Positions 43,677-52,688 of a stretch of DNA of 64,000 nucleotides are shown piece by piece. Positions within the stretch are counted from its first letter, which is position 1; every line of letters begins with the position of its first letter. Source of the stretch: Croceimicrobium sp965228705 (GTDB taxonomy: Bacteria > Bacteroidota > Bacteroidia > Flavobacteriales > Schleiferiaceae); contig NZ_OZ245832.1 of the NCBI RefSeq assembly GCF_965228705.1, positions 1,178,001-1,242,000 of the forward strand. Direction: 5' to 3'. The notes beneath the pieces are model-generated. The model did no database searches. It was given only the letters and a program-made list of their open reading frames with translations, and was not told the DNA's origin. The position numbers were made by a program, and so were the translations under genes.

Positions 43677-44504
43677 ATGCGGTACTTCCTTATACTGCTG
43701 CATAGGAGCCGAATTCTATTACTCTTTATTTTCTTAGAGGCTATTGCGGTATACTGGGTGGTATCCTCTAAAAGCTATCCTCGTGCACAATTCAATAGTG
43801 TAACAACGGAGATAAATGGCCGGATTAGTCATTTTCAAGATGACTATCAATCCTACCTGAACCTGAGGATAGAGAACGAGCAATTAGCGGAAGAAAATCG
43901 CCGACTACGAGAACAACTGAACGAATCCCTCCTTATCCAAAATTATGGAGCCGATACGATTAACGACAGTCTACTGCAGCAGCGATATACCTATTTACCG
44001 GCCAGGGTTATTCATAGTAGCCATTTAAAAGCCAGCAATTATCTGATTATTGACAAAGGCACTCGCAGCGGCATCAAACCGCATATGGGAGTGATTGGTC
44101 CCTTAGGTGTAGTTGGAATGGTATCCTCAGTAAGTGCCAATTTCGCTAGGGTTATTCCACTCATTAATAATAGTTTATCAATTAGTGCAGCCCTTAAAAA
44201 TGAAGGCTATTTTGGCCCCTTAAAATGGCCGGGAGAAGACTATCGAATGAGTCAGGTTACAGATATTCCCCGCTATTCCAAGGTAGCGGCCGGAGACACT
44301 TTAATTACTGATGGACGTTCACGATACTTCCCACCTGGTATTCCCATTGGTACCGTTCAAGCGAAAGCCTTGCAAGCCGATCAAAACTTCTTTAGCCTAG
44401 AAGTTAATCTTAGTACAGACTTCGCCAATATTGCTGAAGTTTATGTAATTAAAGATTTGTTTAGTAAGGAATTGGACTCACTTCAAAATCCGGCTGTCCA
44501 ATGA
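43677..44504 (+). CDS. mreC: Rod shape-determining protein MreC
   Basis: The 275-residue protein has a single N-terminal membrane helix, a coiled coil (about 50-90) and two periplasmic beta domains. Conserved blocks are YLIIDKGTRSGIKPHMGVIGPLGVVGMV and ARVIPLINNSLSISA, and GDTLITDGRSRYFPPGIPIGTV before the C-terminal strand. It links MreB to PBP2 across the membrane. It overlaps the mreD start by 4 bp. Confidence 0.95.
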   Translation: MRYFLILLHRSRILLLFIFLEAIAVYWVVSSKSYPRAQFNSVTTEINGRISHFQDDYQSYLNLRIENEQLAEENRRLREQLNESLLIQNYGADTINDSLLQQRYTYLPARVIHSSHLKASNYLIIDKGTRSGIKPHMGVIGPLGVVGMVSSVSANFARVIPLINNSLSISAALKNEGYFGPLKWPGEDYRMSQVTDIPRYSKVAAGDTLITDGRSRYFPPGIPIGTVQAKALQADQNFFSLEVNLSTDFANIAEVYVIKDLFSKELDSLQNPAVQ

Positions 44505-44998
44505 AAACACTGCGCGACATTGGGATCATGCTATTAATGATTGCGGTACAGGTTTTCTTTTTAAATGAATATCTGTTCAACCACTATCTGAACCCTTATT
44601 TATACATCTATCCGGTTTTTAGTTTATTGATTTTTTACCCTCGATTTTGGCAATTAATTATTGCTTTTGCATTGGGAGCATCGATAGACATACTAGAGGA
44701 AAGTGCGGGAGTACATGCCGCAGCTACAGTATTCTTAGCTTTTATTATGCCGGCTCTTAGTCGAATTTTTGGTACTGGCCGGGAAGATAATCCTGATGTG
44801 CCCGCCTTTAAAACCATGAGCCTGGAGCGTCGATTGGGCCTTCTCTTTGTAGGTTTCTTCATTCACCATTTAGTTTTATTTGGACTGGAGAGTTTTCAAT
44901 GGAATCAATTCGGTATCTTGTTGCAAAGAAGCCTGTACAGCAGTCTTTTCTCTTTTATTTTTGTACTCCTGTATCAACTTTGGAATGCCCGTCGCTAA
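44501..44998 (+). CDS. mreD: Rod shape-determining protein MreD
   Basis: The 165-residue protein has five to six membrane helices and little else. Identification rests on position between mreC and mrdA, size, the start overlap with mreC, and family-like features such as FFLNEYLFNHYLNPYLYIYPVFSLL and SIDILEESAGVHAAATVFLAF. Sequence conservation in MreD is weak in this phylum. It directly abuts mrdA (stop at 44998, start at 44999). Confidence 0.88.
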   Translation: MKTLRDIGIMLLMIAVQVFFLNEYLFNHYLNPYLYIYPVFSLLIFYPRFWQLIIAFALGASIDILEESAGVHAAATVFLAFIMPALSRIFGTGREDNPDVPAFKTMSLERRLGLLFVGFFIHHLVLFGLESFQWNQFGILLQRSLYSSLFSFIFVLLYQLWNARR

Positions 44999-46864
44999 AT
45001 GCAGCGCAAATACCTTTTTTACTTTTTCTTTATTGCCATAGCCCTGGTTTTCGCCGGTAGGCTTTTCTATATCCAGGTGCTACAAGAGGAGTACAAACTT
45101 TCTGCCCTTAATAATGTGGTGCGTATCGAGAAGGTTTACCCTGGAAGAGGGCTTATTTATGATCGCAATCATAAACTTTTGGTAGGTAACCAAAGTGCCT
45201 ATGATTTAATGGTTGTGCCTGCCCAGGTTCAGATGGTAGACACTTTAGCCTTTTGTAAGCTTGTAGGATTAAGTAAAGAGGAGTATCGAAAGCGTATGCT
45301 GGCAGCCAAGCACTACTCTTATTTAAAGCCCTCCATTTTTGTAAAGCAAATCAGCAAAGAAGACTTTGCACTTATTCAAGAGCAATTGCATTTATTCCCA
45401 GGCTTTTACCCGCAAAAACGGATTTTAAGGGATTACATGACTCAATCGGGAGCAAATGTTTTAGGATTTATTGGTGAAGCAAATGAGCGCTATATCCAGG
45501 ACCATCCTGAATATCAATTAGGAGATTTAATTGGAAAAACCGGGATTGAGAAAAGCTATGAAGATGTGCTTAAAGGGAAAATTGGTGTAAACTATCGCCT
45601 TAAAGATGTGCATAATCGGGTGATGGGGCCCTATCAGAATGGGGCCTATGATACCTTGCCCGAACCCGGCCTGGATGTTCAAAGTACTATTGATATTGTA
45701 ATTCAAGCTTATGGCGAAAAGCTCATGCAGGGTAAACGTGGTTCCATTGTAGCCATTGAACCTTCCAGCGGAGAGATTTTAGCCCTGGTAACCAGCCCTT
45801 CCTATAAACCCGATTTAATGGTGGGTCGCCAGCGTTCTAAAAATTACAATCAACTTTATCGGGATAGTATAAATCTCCCTTTATTCGATCGAGGTCTTCT
45901 GGCCGAATATCCACCCGGTTCCCCCTTTAAGGTTATTAATGCTTTGATCGGTTTACAAGAAGGAACCTTAAATCCCAGTACCAGCTATACCTGCCATCAT
46001 GGTTTTCATTATGGTCGATTGCATGTTGCCTGTCACTGTGGAACCAATTATCCTATCGCACTGAGAACGGGGATTTCCAAAAGTTGTAATAACTATTTCT
46101 GCCAGGTCTTTAAAAACATAATCGAAAAATACCCAACGGCTCAAGAGGGAATGAATGTGTGGAGCAATCACGTTAAGAGCTTTAATATTGGGCAATTCCT
46201 GAACAATGATTTACCGACCGGCAGAAAAGGCCTGGTTCCAGATGCGGACTATTATGATCGTGCTTTTGGTTACACCGGCTGGAAAGCGGTAAGTACCATT
46301 TCTCTGGCTATTGGTCAGGGTGAAATGTTACTCACGCCTATTCAAATGGCCAATATGACGGCTGCCATAGCGAATCGAGGTTACTATTATACTCCTCACA
46401 TCATAAAAAGCATCGGCGGCAAGCCTATTGAAAACAAGCAATTCACCGAGAAAAAGCAAACTACGGTTGATAGCATTCACTTTCCAATTGTGATTGATGG
46501 AATGTTCGATGTATTCGAAAGTGGAACTGCTCGCGGTGCACGTTTGGAGAGTATTCAGATGTGTGGTAAAACCGGAACGGCCGAAAATCCGCATGGACAA
46601 GACCATTCCATATTTGTTGCATTTGCGCCTAAGGATGATCCCAAAATTGCCATTTCAATTATTGTAGAAAACGGTTATTGGGGTAGTCGTTGGGCCGCGC
46701 CTATTGCCAGTTTAATAATCGAAAAATATTTGACAGGTGAAATCAGTCGACCTGAGATGGAAAAACGAATGTTTGCGGGAGACCTGAGTGAGGAATACGC
46801 CAAACAATTAATTGAGAAATACGGCCTGGAGGTCAGCGATTCAACAGCTAATGCGGCAAGGTAA
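44999..46864 (+). CDS. mrdA: Penicillin-binding protein 2 (elongasome transpeptidase)
   Basis: The 621-residue protein has an N-terminal membrane anchor, a dimerisation/pedestal domain with GRGLIYDRNHKLL, and a transpeptidase domain with the three active-site motifs: SPFK (about 308-311), SCN (about 361-363) and KTGTAENPHG (about 522). GIEKSYEDVLKGKIG and GQGEMLLTPIQMANM are typical PBP2 blocks. It cross-links lateral-wall peptidoglycan with RodA. The last 14 bases overlap the rodA start. Confidence 0.96.
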   Translation: MQRKYLFYFFFIAIALVFAGRLFYIQVLQEEYKLSALNNVVRIEKVYPGRGLIYDRNHKLLVGNQSAYDLMVVPAQVQMVDTLAFCKLVGLSKEEYRKRMLAAKHYSYLKPSIFVKQISKEDFALIQEQLHLFPGFYPQKRILRDYMTQSGANVLGFIGEANERYIQDHPEYQLGDLIGKTGIEKSYEDVLKGKIGVNYRLKDVHNRVMGPYQNGAYDTLPEPGLDVQSTIDIVIQAYGEKLMQGKRGSIVAIEPSSGEILALVTSPSYKPDLMVGRQRSKNYNQLYRDSINLPLFDRGLLAEYPPGSPFKVINALIGLQEGTLNPSTSYTCHHGFHYGRLHVACHCGTNYPIALRTGISKSCNNYFCQVFKNIIEKYPTAQEGMNVWSNHVKSFNIGQFLNNDLPTGRKGLVPDADYYDRAFGYTGWKAVSTISLAIGQGEMLLTPIQMANMTAAIANRGYYYTPHIIKSIGGKPIENKQFTEKKQTTVDSIHFPIVIDGMFDVFESGTARGARLESIQMCGKTGTAENPHGQDHSIFVAFAPKDDPKIAISIIVENGYWGSRWAAPIASLIIEKYLTGEISRPEMEKRMFAGDLSEEYAKQLIEKYGLEVSDSTANAAR

Positions 46865-48110
46865 TTTAGGACTACAAAAAATCGATTGGATTACGGTTTT
46901 GCTCTATTTCAGCCTGGCAATTCTAGGCTGGCTAAATATCTATGCCGCTGTTTACGATGAGGCGCATTCCAATATTCTTGATTTCACCCAGCGCTACGGA
47001 AAACAGTTATTGTGGATTGGCACCTCAGTAATTATTATCATTTTCCTTTTTATACTGGACGGGAGCATCTTTCAAACCCTGGCCTACCCTATCTATGGGC
47101 TCAGTATGCTATCGTTGCTGGCCGTTTTATTTTTTGGTAAAGAAATAGCCGGGGCCCGTTCCTGGTTTGTAATTGGAGGTTTTAGTTTGCAACCTTCGGA
47201 ATTTGCCAAATTCGCCACCGCACTGGCCTTAGCGGCCTTTCTGGGCAAACCGGAACGAAATCTTAGTTCCTGGCGAACCAAAATCGTGGCCTTTGGCATT
47301 ATCCTGCTTCCCGCTATTTTAATTGTACCGCAACCTGACCCCGGTTCGGGCTTGGTTTATTTCAGTTTGATCCTGGTGCTGTACCGCGAAGGGCTTTCAA
47401 GCTCCTATATCATTGCGGGTATTAGTATTGCTGTGCTCTTTTTACTGAGCTTACTCATACCTATTCTTTATCTGCAATTAATCTTGGCCGCGGTAGCCCT
47501 AATCATCATATTCCTTGGGCGCAAGGTGCGAGGCTTTTGGCTTAGAGTAAGCGCCATTTTAGCGGTGGCTTTAGTATTGGTGAATAGTGTGGATTATGCC
47601 TTCAATAATATCCTCGAAGATCGGCACCGCAACCGGATCAACATCCTTTTGGGAAAGGCGCATGATCCTAAGGGCATTGGCTATAATACCACGCAATCTA
47701 TGATTGCCATTGGTTCCGGAGGTTGGAGTGGTAAAGGCTATTTACAAGGGACCCAAACTAAATTCGATTTTGTGCCCGAACAGAGTACCGATTTCATCTT
47801 TTGTACCGTAGGTGAAGAGTGGGGCTTTTTAGGCAGTGCTTTATTGATCGTGCTCTTTAGCTTACTATTCTTCCGCCTAGTCCATCTGGCCGAAAGGCAA
47901 AAATCGAGCTTTGCCCGTGCTTATGCGTATGCAGTGGTGAGTATTCTCTTTTTCCACTTTAGCATTAATATCGCCATGACCATTGGACTGGCGCCGGTTA
48001 TAGGAATTCCCCTGCCCTTCTTCAGTTACGGCGGATCCTCCCTTTGGGGCTTTACCTTTCTACTCTTTATTCTGATTAAGCTGGACTCCTACCGCTGGCA
48101 GACCCTTTAA
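46851..48110 (+). CDS. rodA: RodA (SEDS peptidoglycan glycosyltransferase)
   Basis: The frame is open from 46812, but the ATG at 46851 matches the family start (QGNLGLQKIDWITVLLY); it overlaps mrdA by 14 bp. About ten membrane helices are present, with GARSWFVIGGFSLQPSEFAKF, PQPDPGSGLVYF (catalytic Asp in the PDPGS loop), GYLQGTQTKFDFVPEQSTDFIF and IPLPFFSYGGSS, all SEDS hallmarks. It polymerises glycan strands and works with PBP2. It is the last gene of the mre operon; its stop overlaps the DUF427 gene by 4 bp. Confidence 0.96.
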   Translation: MRQGNLGLQKIDWITVLLYFSLAILGWLNIYAAVYDEAHSNILDFTQRYGKQLLWIGTSVIIIIFLFILDGSIFQTLAYPIYGLSMLSLLAVLFFGKEIAGARSWFVIGGFSLQPSEFAKFATALALAAFLGKPERNLSSWRTKIVAFGIILLPAILIVPQPDPGSGLVYFSLILVLYREGLSSSYIIAGISIAVLFLLSLLIPILYLQLILAAVALIIIFLGRKVRGFWLRVSAILAVALVLVNSVDYAFNNILEDRHRNRINILLGKAHDPKGIGYNTTQSMIAIGSGGWSGKGYLQGTQTKFDFVPEQSTDFIFCTVGEEWGFLGSALLIVLFSLLFFRLVHLAERQKSSFARAYAYAVVSILFFHFSINIAMTIGLAPVIGIPLPFFSYGGSSLWGFTFLLFILIKLDSYRWQTL

Positions 48111-48391
48111 TCTTCTTTTACTTCTACGCCATTCCAAAAAGCCACGTAGGATTTAATATGATTGGCTAAGGGTTTGGTTTGCGGATAATACCAGGCAGCA
48201 TCCGGATTTTCTTTCCCATCTACTTCTAAATGATAATAGCTGGCTTCTCCCTTCCAGGGACACCAGGTATGGGTATCGGATTCCTTAAAATATTCTTTCT
48301 TGATCGAATCTGCTGGGAAATAGTGGTTTCCCTCTACAACTATGGTTTCGTCGCTTTCGGCAACGACCACTCCATTCCAATAAGCTTTCAT
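48107..48391 (-). CDS. DUF427 family protein
   Basis: The 94-residue protein is a single DUF427 beta-barrel: KAYWNGVVVAESDET, EGNHYFPADSIKKEYF, THTWCPWKGEASYYHLEVDG and AAWYYPQTKPLA are all diagnostic. The conserved CPWKG and the Trp/Tyr pair line a central pocket; function is unknown, though fungal and bacterial relatives are often regulated by stress. It stops inside the rodA stop, tail to tail. A terminator-like hairpin lies just upstream (48410-48433). Confidence 0.9.
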   Translation of the reverse strand: MKAYWNGVVVAESDETIVVEGNHYFPADSIKKEYFKESDTHTWCPWKGEASYYHLEVDGKENPDAAWYYPQTKPLANHIKSYVAFWNGVEVKED

Positions 48392-48409
48392 GCTTGCAAG
48401 GTCTAAAAA

Positions 48410-48433
48410 AAAGAGCCCCCGAAGGAGCTCTTT
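48410..48433 (-). terminator. Hairpin terminator after the 48-residue ORF
   Basis: AAAGAGCCCC (48410-48419) pairs with GGAGCTCTTT (48424-48433) with one mismatch and a CGAA loop (minus-strand TTCG, a very stable tetraloop type). Read on the minus strand the stem is followed by eight T's, so it ends the transcript of the small ORF at 48435-48581. Confidence 0.75.
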
Positions 48434-48434
48434 A

Positions 48435-48581
48435 TTAATTTTGGATCATCTCGAAATCCAGACCATTTTCCAATTTTTCATAGCGATAAGCCTTGGAAAA
48501 ATTGAGGATGTTTTTAATGGTTTGCCGGTCTGGGCGTGCATTCACTTGATGATCATTTCGTAAAGTAGTTGTTTTATCCAT
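48435..48581 (-). CDS. 48-residue ORF downstream of the ECF sigma factor
   Basis: Reading the minus strand from the ATG at 48581 to TAA at 48435 gives 48 residues starting MDKTTTLRNDHQVNARPDRQ and ending LENGLDFEMIQN. The middle (TIKNILNFSKAYRYEKL) is a basic amphipathic helix. It lies 94 bp after the sigma-factor stop in the same direction and is followed 2 bp after its stop by a stable terminator, so a transcript clearly extends to it. I recall similar short Bacteroidota proteins beside ECF sigma genes, but cannot confirm a family. It may regulate the sigma factor or be an independent small protein. Confidence 0.6.
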   Translation of the reverse strand: MDKTTTLRNDHQVNARPDRQTIKNILNFSKAYRYEKLENGLDFEMIQN

Positions 48582-48675
48582 GTACCGTGTTTGAAAATAG
48601 ACCTATCTATAACGGCGAGGAGAAAACGATTAGTATTTCATTTCAAAAAAAAATGCAGAAACACCGAAACATGTT

Positions 48676-49263
48676 TTAGGAAAGACTCAAACTCATATTA
48701 TGTTCCTGCATCAATTTGCGAAGATTGATCAGTGCATAGCGCATCCGACCTAAAGCTGTATTGATAGATACTCCGGTTTGATCCGCAATATCTTTAAAGC
48801 TTAATCCGCTGAAATGACGCAGGCGTAATACCTCTAATTGCTCAGGGGGTAATTTTAAAATAAGCTTGTGTAAGTCTTTCTCGATTTGCTCGCGAATCAT
48901 ACCGGTTTCCGCATTTTCAGATCCATCCTTAATTATCTTAAAGATGTCGTACTCATCATTGGGAGCCACGGTAGGAATGCGTTTTTGCTTCCGGAAATGA
49001 TCAATCACCAGGTTATGCGCAATACGCAATGCCCAATTCAGGAACTTGCCTTCTTCGTTGTAATTGCCCTTGCGGAATGTTTTGATGATCTTCACGAAGG
49101 TGTCTTGAAATACATCATTAGCGAGATCTCTATTTTGAATCTTGCTAAGGATATAGGAAAAGATCCTTTGCTCGTGTTTATTGATCAGAAAAGAAAGGGC
49201 TTTCTCGTCTCCTTCGATGTAGAGCCTGATTAGCTCAGCATCTTTCATTGCAGTGTAATCCAT
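48676..49263 (-). CDS. ECF-type RNA polymerase sigma factor
   Basis: The 195-residue protein has sigma region 2 (about 25-95: FQDTFVKIIKTF and FLNWALRIAHNLVIDHFRKQKR) and region 4 (about 130-185: LPPEQLEVLRLRHFSGLSFKDIADQTGVSINTALGRMRYALINLRK), with a short linker and no region 1 or 3. No anti-sigma gene is adjacent, in contrast with the FecR-type partners usual in this phylum. In Flavobacteriales this sigma factor is commonly found next to uvrA, as here (divergent, 204-bp spacer). An inner ATG at 49248 is an alternative start. Confidence 0.92.
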   Translation of the reverse strand: MDYTAMKDAELIRLYIEGDEKALSFLINKHEQRIFSYILSKIQNRDLANDVFQDTFVKIIKTFRKGNYNEEGKFLNWALRIAHNLVIDHFRKQKRIPTVAPNDEYDIFKIIKDGSENAETGMIREQIEKDLHKLILKLPPEQLEVLRLRHFSGLSFKDIADQTGVSINTALGRMRYALINLRKLMQEHNMSLSLS

Positions 49264-49434
49264 AGTTCACATGATTGGGGTTAATAAATCAATCCTAAAA
49301 AACAATCAAGTAACTATGTATCTATAAGCAATGGGTATTTAATTAATAGACGTTGGTAGCACTGTTTGGTTGGCTACCCATCTCAACAAATATATAATTT
49401 TTGTTTTCAATCCCACAAACGCAGGTGGGTTTGG

Positions 49435-49442
49435 TACTTTTG
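49435..49442 (+). promoter_or_regulatory. TACTTTTG promoter element upstream of uvrA
   Basis: TACTTTTG matches TAnnTTTG and ends 25 bp before the uvrA ATG at 49468. No SOS (LexA-type) palindrome was seen in the spacer. A -33 TTG is not at the usual distance. Confidence 0.45.
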
Positions 49443-49467
49443 CTTTTTGCTTTCTTTAACGTTTAGT

Positions 49468-52251
49468 ATGACAAAAAATTCCCCTTCCCATAAGGATTGG
49501 ATTGAAATAAAAGGTGCGCGTGTTCACAATTTGAAGAACATCAGTCTGTGCATCCCCCACGGAAAGCTAACCGTAATTACCGGATTATCAGGATCTGGCA
49601 AATCGTCATTGGCTTTCGACACCCTTTACGCTGAGGGTCAAAGACGCTATGTTGAAAGTCTTTCATCTTATGCCCGACAATTCTTAGGTCGATTGGATAA
49701 ACCGGAGGTAGATCAAATTAAAGGCATCAGTCCAGCTGTTGCGATCGAACAAAAGGTAATTTCTCGAAATCCCCGCTCTACCGTTGGAACCAGTACAGAG
49801 ATTTATGATTACCTCAAGGTGCTCTACGCTCGTATCGGCACAACCTTCTCCCCCATTAGTGGTGAGGAAGTAAAGAAACACCATATTGAAGATGCCCTGG
49901 AATATGTAAAAGGATTGGCGCCGGACACCCGTATTCTTTTAAAAGCTCCCTTGCATTTACATGATCGCAGCTTAAAGGATCAGCTGGAAATATTAGAACA
50001 ACAGGGTTTTAGCCGTTTATCCTGGAAGGGTGAGGTAGTTTTGATTAATGATCTCGACCCCAAAAAAGTTGAAGATCCTGAAAACCTGGAGATTGTAGTG
50101 GATCGCCTTACTGCGGATCTCAGCAGCGATGAGCAATTAAACCGCTGGACTGATTCTCTGCAAACCGCTTTCTTTGAAGGAAGAGGCCTATGCCGGATTG
50201 AACTTTTTGCCAAAAATGAGACGCGCGAATTCTCCAATAAATTCGAATTGGATGGGATTGAATTCGAAGAACCCAGTCCCCATCTTTTTAGCTTCAACAA
50301 TCCTTTTGGGGCCTGCCCTAAATGTGAAGGTTTTGGCAATATCATGGGAATTGATGAGGATTTGGTGATTCCCGATACCAGCCTTTCCGTGTATGAAGAT
50401 GCCATCTATCCCTGGCGAGGGGAAAAGATGCAGGAATGGAAACTGCAATTGATTCAAGGTGCAGAGAAAGCGGGCTTCCCCATACACCGTCCTATCTTCG
50501 AGCTTAAAGCCGAAGAATATGATATGCTTTGGGAGGGCAGCAAGCACTTCAAAGGACTTAATGAGTTTTTCGAATACCTAGAATCTAAATCCTATAAGAT
50601 TCAGTTTCGGGTAATGCTTTCTCGCTATCGCGGTAAAACCCGCTGTACCTCTTGCAAAGGAAGCAGATTACGCAAAGAGGCCAGCTATGTTAAAGTTGGC
50701 GGATATGCCTTAACCGAATTGGTTAACTGGCCGATTGATAAGCTGCAAATTCACTTTGAAAAATTAGAACTCACAGAGTCCGAGCAACAGATTGCCAAGC
50801 GACTCCTAATTGAGATCAATAATCGCCTGCGCTACCTCTGTGATGTGGGACTTCCCTACCTTACCTTAAATCGGGTTTCCAACAGTTTATCCGGTGGTGA
50901 ATCGCAAAGAATTAATCTGGCTACCAGTTTAGGAAGTGCTTTGGTAGGCTCAACTTATATCCTGGATGAACCGAGCATTGGTTTGCATCCCCGCGATACG
51001 GAACGATTAATTCGAGTAGTGAAAAACCTTCGCGATCTGGGCAATACGGTAGTAGTGGTAGAGCATGATGAAGAAATGATGCTGGCCGCGGATTACATTG
51101 TAGATATTGGCCCGGATGCGGGTATCCACGGAGGTGAAATACTCTTTGCCGGTACCCCTCAAGAATTAATTGAGAAGGAAGATACCTATACCGCACGCTA
51201 CCTAAGAGGAGATGCCAAAATTGAGGTGCCACAGAAAAAAGAAGGACGCAAATTCATTGAAGTCTTTGGCGCTAGAGAGAATAATCTCAAGAATATCGAC
51301 ATCCAAATTCCTTTACATCGCTTTACAGTGGTAACTGGAGTGAGTGGTTCGGGTAAGTCGAGCTTGATTCGAAAAATTTTATATCCGGCCCTAAAAAAAC
51401 GCCTGGGCGCCTATGCCGATAAAACCGGGAAATTCGGTCGCTTGGGGGGAGCCATAAACGATTTAGGGGATGTAGAATTCGTGGATCAAAATCCCATTGG
51501 TAAAAGCTCTCGTTCCAATCCGGTTACCTATCTCAAGGCTTATGATGATATCCGGGCTCTTTATGCTTCACAGCCCCTATCGAAGAGTCGTAAATACAAG
51601 GCCGGCTATTTCTCCTTTAATATCGATGGTGGGCGTTGTGAAAAATGCCAGGGCGAAGGCGAAATCACCATCGAAATGCAGTTTATGGCGGATGTGCACC
51701 TAAAATGCGACGAATGCCAGGGACAGCGCTTTAAGAAGGAAATTTTGGATGTGAAATTCGAAGGAAAATCCATTTTCAATATCCTCGAATTAACTGTCGA
51801 TGAAGCGATTCCCTTCTTCCGTGAAAGCGGCCAGGAAAAAATTGCCGATAAAATTCAGCCTTTACAGGATGTAGGTTTGGGTTATGTAAGCCTTGGTCAG
51901 AGCAGTTCTACCCTTTCTGGGGGTGAGGCTCAACGGATTAAGCTGGCCACCTTTTTAGGGAAAGGTCAGAGTCAATCGCCGGTACTCTTCATTTTTGATG
52001 AGCCCACCACTGGCTTGCACTTCCACGACATTCAGAAGTTACTGCAAAGTTTTTATGCCCTGCTTAAAAACGGGCATAGCCTGGTGGTGATAGAGCATCA
52101 TCCGGATGTAATGAAGTGTGCCGATTGGATCATTGATTTAGGCCCTGAAGGTGGAAATGGCGGTGGTAAGTTGGTCTACCAAGGAGCACCAGAGGGTTTA
52201 TTGAAAGTAAAGGAATCCCATACCGGAAAATACCTGATCGATAAACTATAA
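49468..52251 (+). CDS. uvrA: Excinuclease ABC subunit A
   Basis: The frame is open from 49366, but the ATG at 49468 places IEIKGARVHNLKNI at the N-terminus as in all UvrA proteins. The 927-residue product has two ABC ATPase cores with Walker A GLSGSGKSS (about 38-46) and GVSGSGKSS (about 630), signature NSLSGGESQRI and STLSGGEAQRI, and zinc fingers with CPKCEGFG/CTSCKGSR and CEKCQGEGE/CDECQGQR. It is the damage-recognition subunit of nucleotide excision repair. Its size is normal for Bacteroidota. Confidence 0.96.
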   Translation: MTKNSPSHKDWIEIKGARVHNLKNISLCIPHGKLTVITGLSGSGKSSLAFDTLYAEGQRRYVESLSSYARQFLGRLDKPEVDQIKGISPAVAIEQKVISRNPRSTVGTSTEIYDYLKVLYARIGTTFSPISGEEVKKHHIEDALEYVKGLAPDTRILLKAPLHLHDRSLKDQLEILEQQGFSRLSWKGEVVLINDLDPKKVEDPENLEIVVDRLTADLSSDEQLNRWTDSLQTAFFEGRGLCRIELFAKNETREFSNKFELDGIEFEEPSPHLFSFNNPFGACPKCEGFGNIMGIDEDLVIPDTSLSVYEDAIYPWRGEKMQEWKLQLIQGAEKAGFPIHRPIFELKAEEYDMLWEGSKHFKGLNEFFEYLESKSYKIQFRVMLSRYRGKTRCTSCKGSRLRKEASYVKVGGYALTELVNWPIDKLQIHFEKLELTESEQQIAKRLLIEINNRLRYLCDVGLPYLTLNRVSNSLSGGESQRINLATSLGSALVGSTYILDEPSIGLHPRDTERLIRVVKNLRDLGNTVVVVEHDEEMMLAADYIVDIGPDAGIHGGEILFAGTPQELIEKEDTYTARYLRGDAKIEVPQKKEGRKFIEVFGARENNLKNIDIQIPLHRFTVVTGVSGSGKSSLIRKILYPALKKRLGAYADKTGKFGRLGGAINDLGDVEFVDQNPIGKSSRSNPVTYLKAYDDIRALYASQPLSKSRKYKAGYFSFNIDGGRCEKCQGEGEITIEMQFMADVHLKCDECQGQRFKKEILDVKFEGKSIFNILELTVDEAIPFFRESGQEKIADKIQPLQDVGLGYVSLGQSSSTLSGGEAQRIKLATFLGKGQSQSPVLFIFDEPTTGLHFHDIQKLLQSFYALLKNGHSLVVIEHHPDVMKCADWIIDLGPEGGNGGGKLVYQGAPEGLLKVKESHTGKYLIDKL

Positions 52252-52274
52252 GCTTACTGAGGGGTTAAATAAGC

Positions 52275-52688
52275 ATGGAAAATCCCGAGCGTCGCTTTCG
52301 ACTGAGACAAGATCATCAAATTGTGGGCTATATGCGCAAGCTTAGCGAGCGCATGGTGCTCTTCTCCAAAGATGGTTTTTGGTGGCGGGGCTATAAGCCC
52401 GAATACAATGAGGTAGACGAGTTTATCGGTCTGAAGGATTGCAACAATCGCCATATCTACGAATGGGATATCCTCTATTTTAAAATAGATCCGGATGGTC
52501 CTTATGAAGAAGGCGTAATCCTCTGGGAAGGAAAACAACAAGTTTTCGGCATAAAAGCCATTCGACAAGAAAGTTTCTTCCCTTTAGAATTGGAAGGAAT
52601 AAGCTTATTTAATCCCAGAGAATTAAGAGTCTTTTCGCATCTCTGGTTAAACCCTGAATTAAAAAAGCAATTAGGTGTTAAGGATTAG
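52275..52688 (+). CDS. YopX-like domain protein
   Basis: The 137-residue protein shows the YopX pattern: RRFRLRQDH at the start, then FIGLKDCNNRHIYEWDILYF, corresponding to the phage-typical GLKDKNGKEIYEGDIV motif, followed by EEGVILWEGKQQVFGI and a C-terminal strand NPRELRVFSHLWLNPEL. YopX proteins are mostly phage-encoded and of unknown function. No other phage gene is nearby, and the gene follows uvrA by 23 bp in the same direction, so it is probably a resident chromosomal paralogue. Its end overlaps by 4 bp the convergent DUF389 gene. Confidence 0.7.
   Translation: MENPERRFRLRQDHQIVGYMRKLSERMVLFSKDGFWWRGYKPEYNEVDEFIGLKDCNNRHIYEWDILYFKIDPDGPYEEGVILWEGKQQVFGIKAIRQESFFPLELEGISLFNPRELRVFSHLWLNPELKKQLGVKD

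Noticed and set aside
49980..50405. Long open frame antisense to uvrA
   Set aside because: It lies wholly within uvrA, has no family features and an unlikely composition; it is a shadow of the real gene. The same holds for the antisense frames over the M3 peptidase, purH and PorP genes.
52275..52688. Prophage signalled by a YopX-like gene
   Set aside because: Flanking genes are uvrA and DUF389 with tight borders; no integrase, capsid, tail or attachment site is visible.
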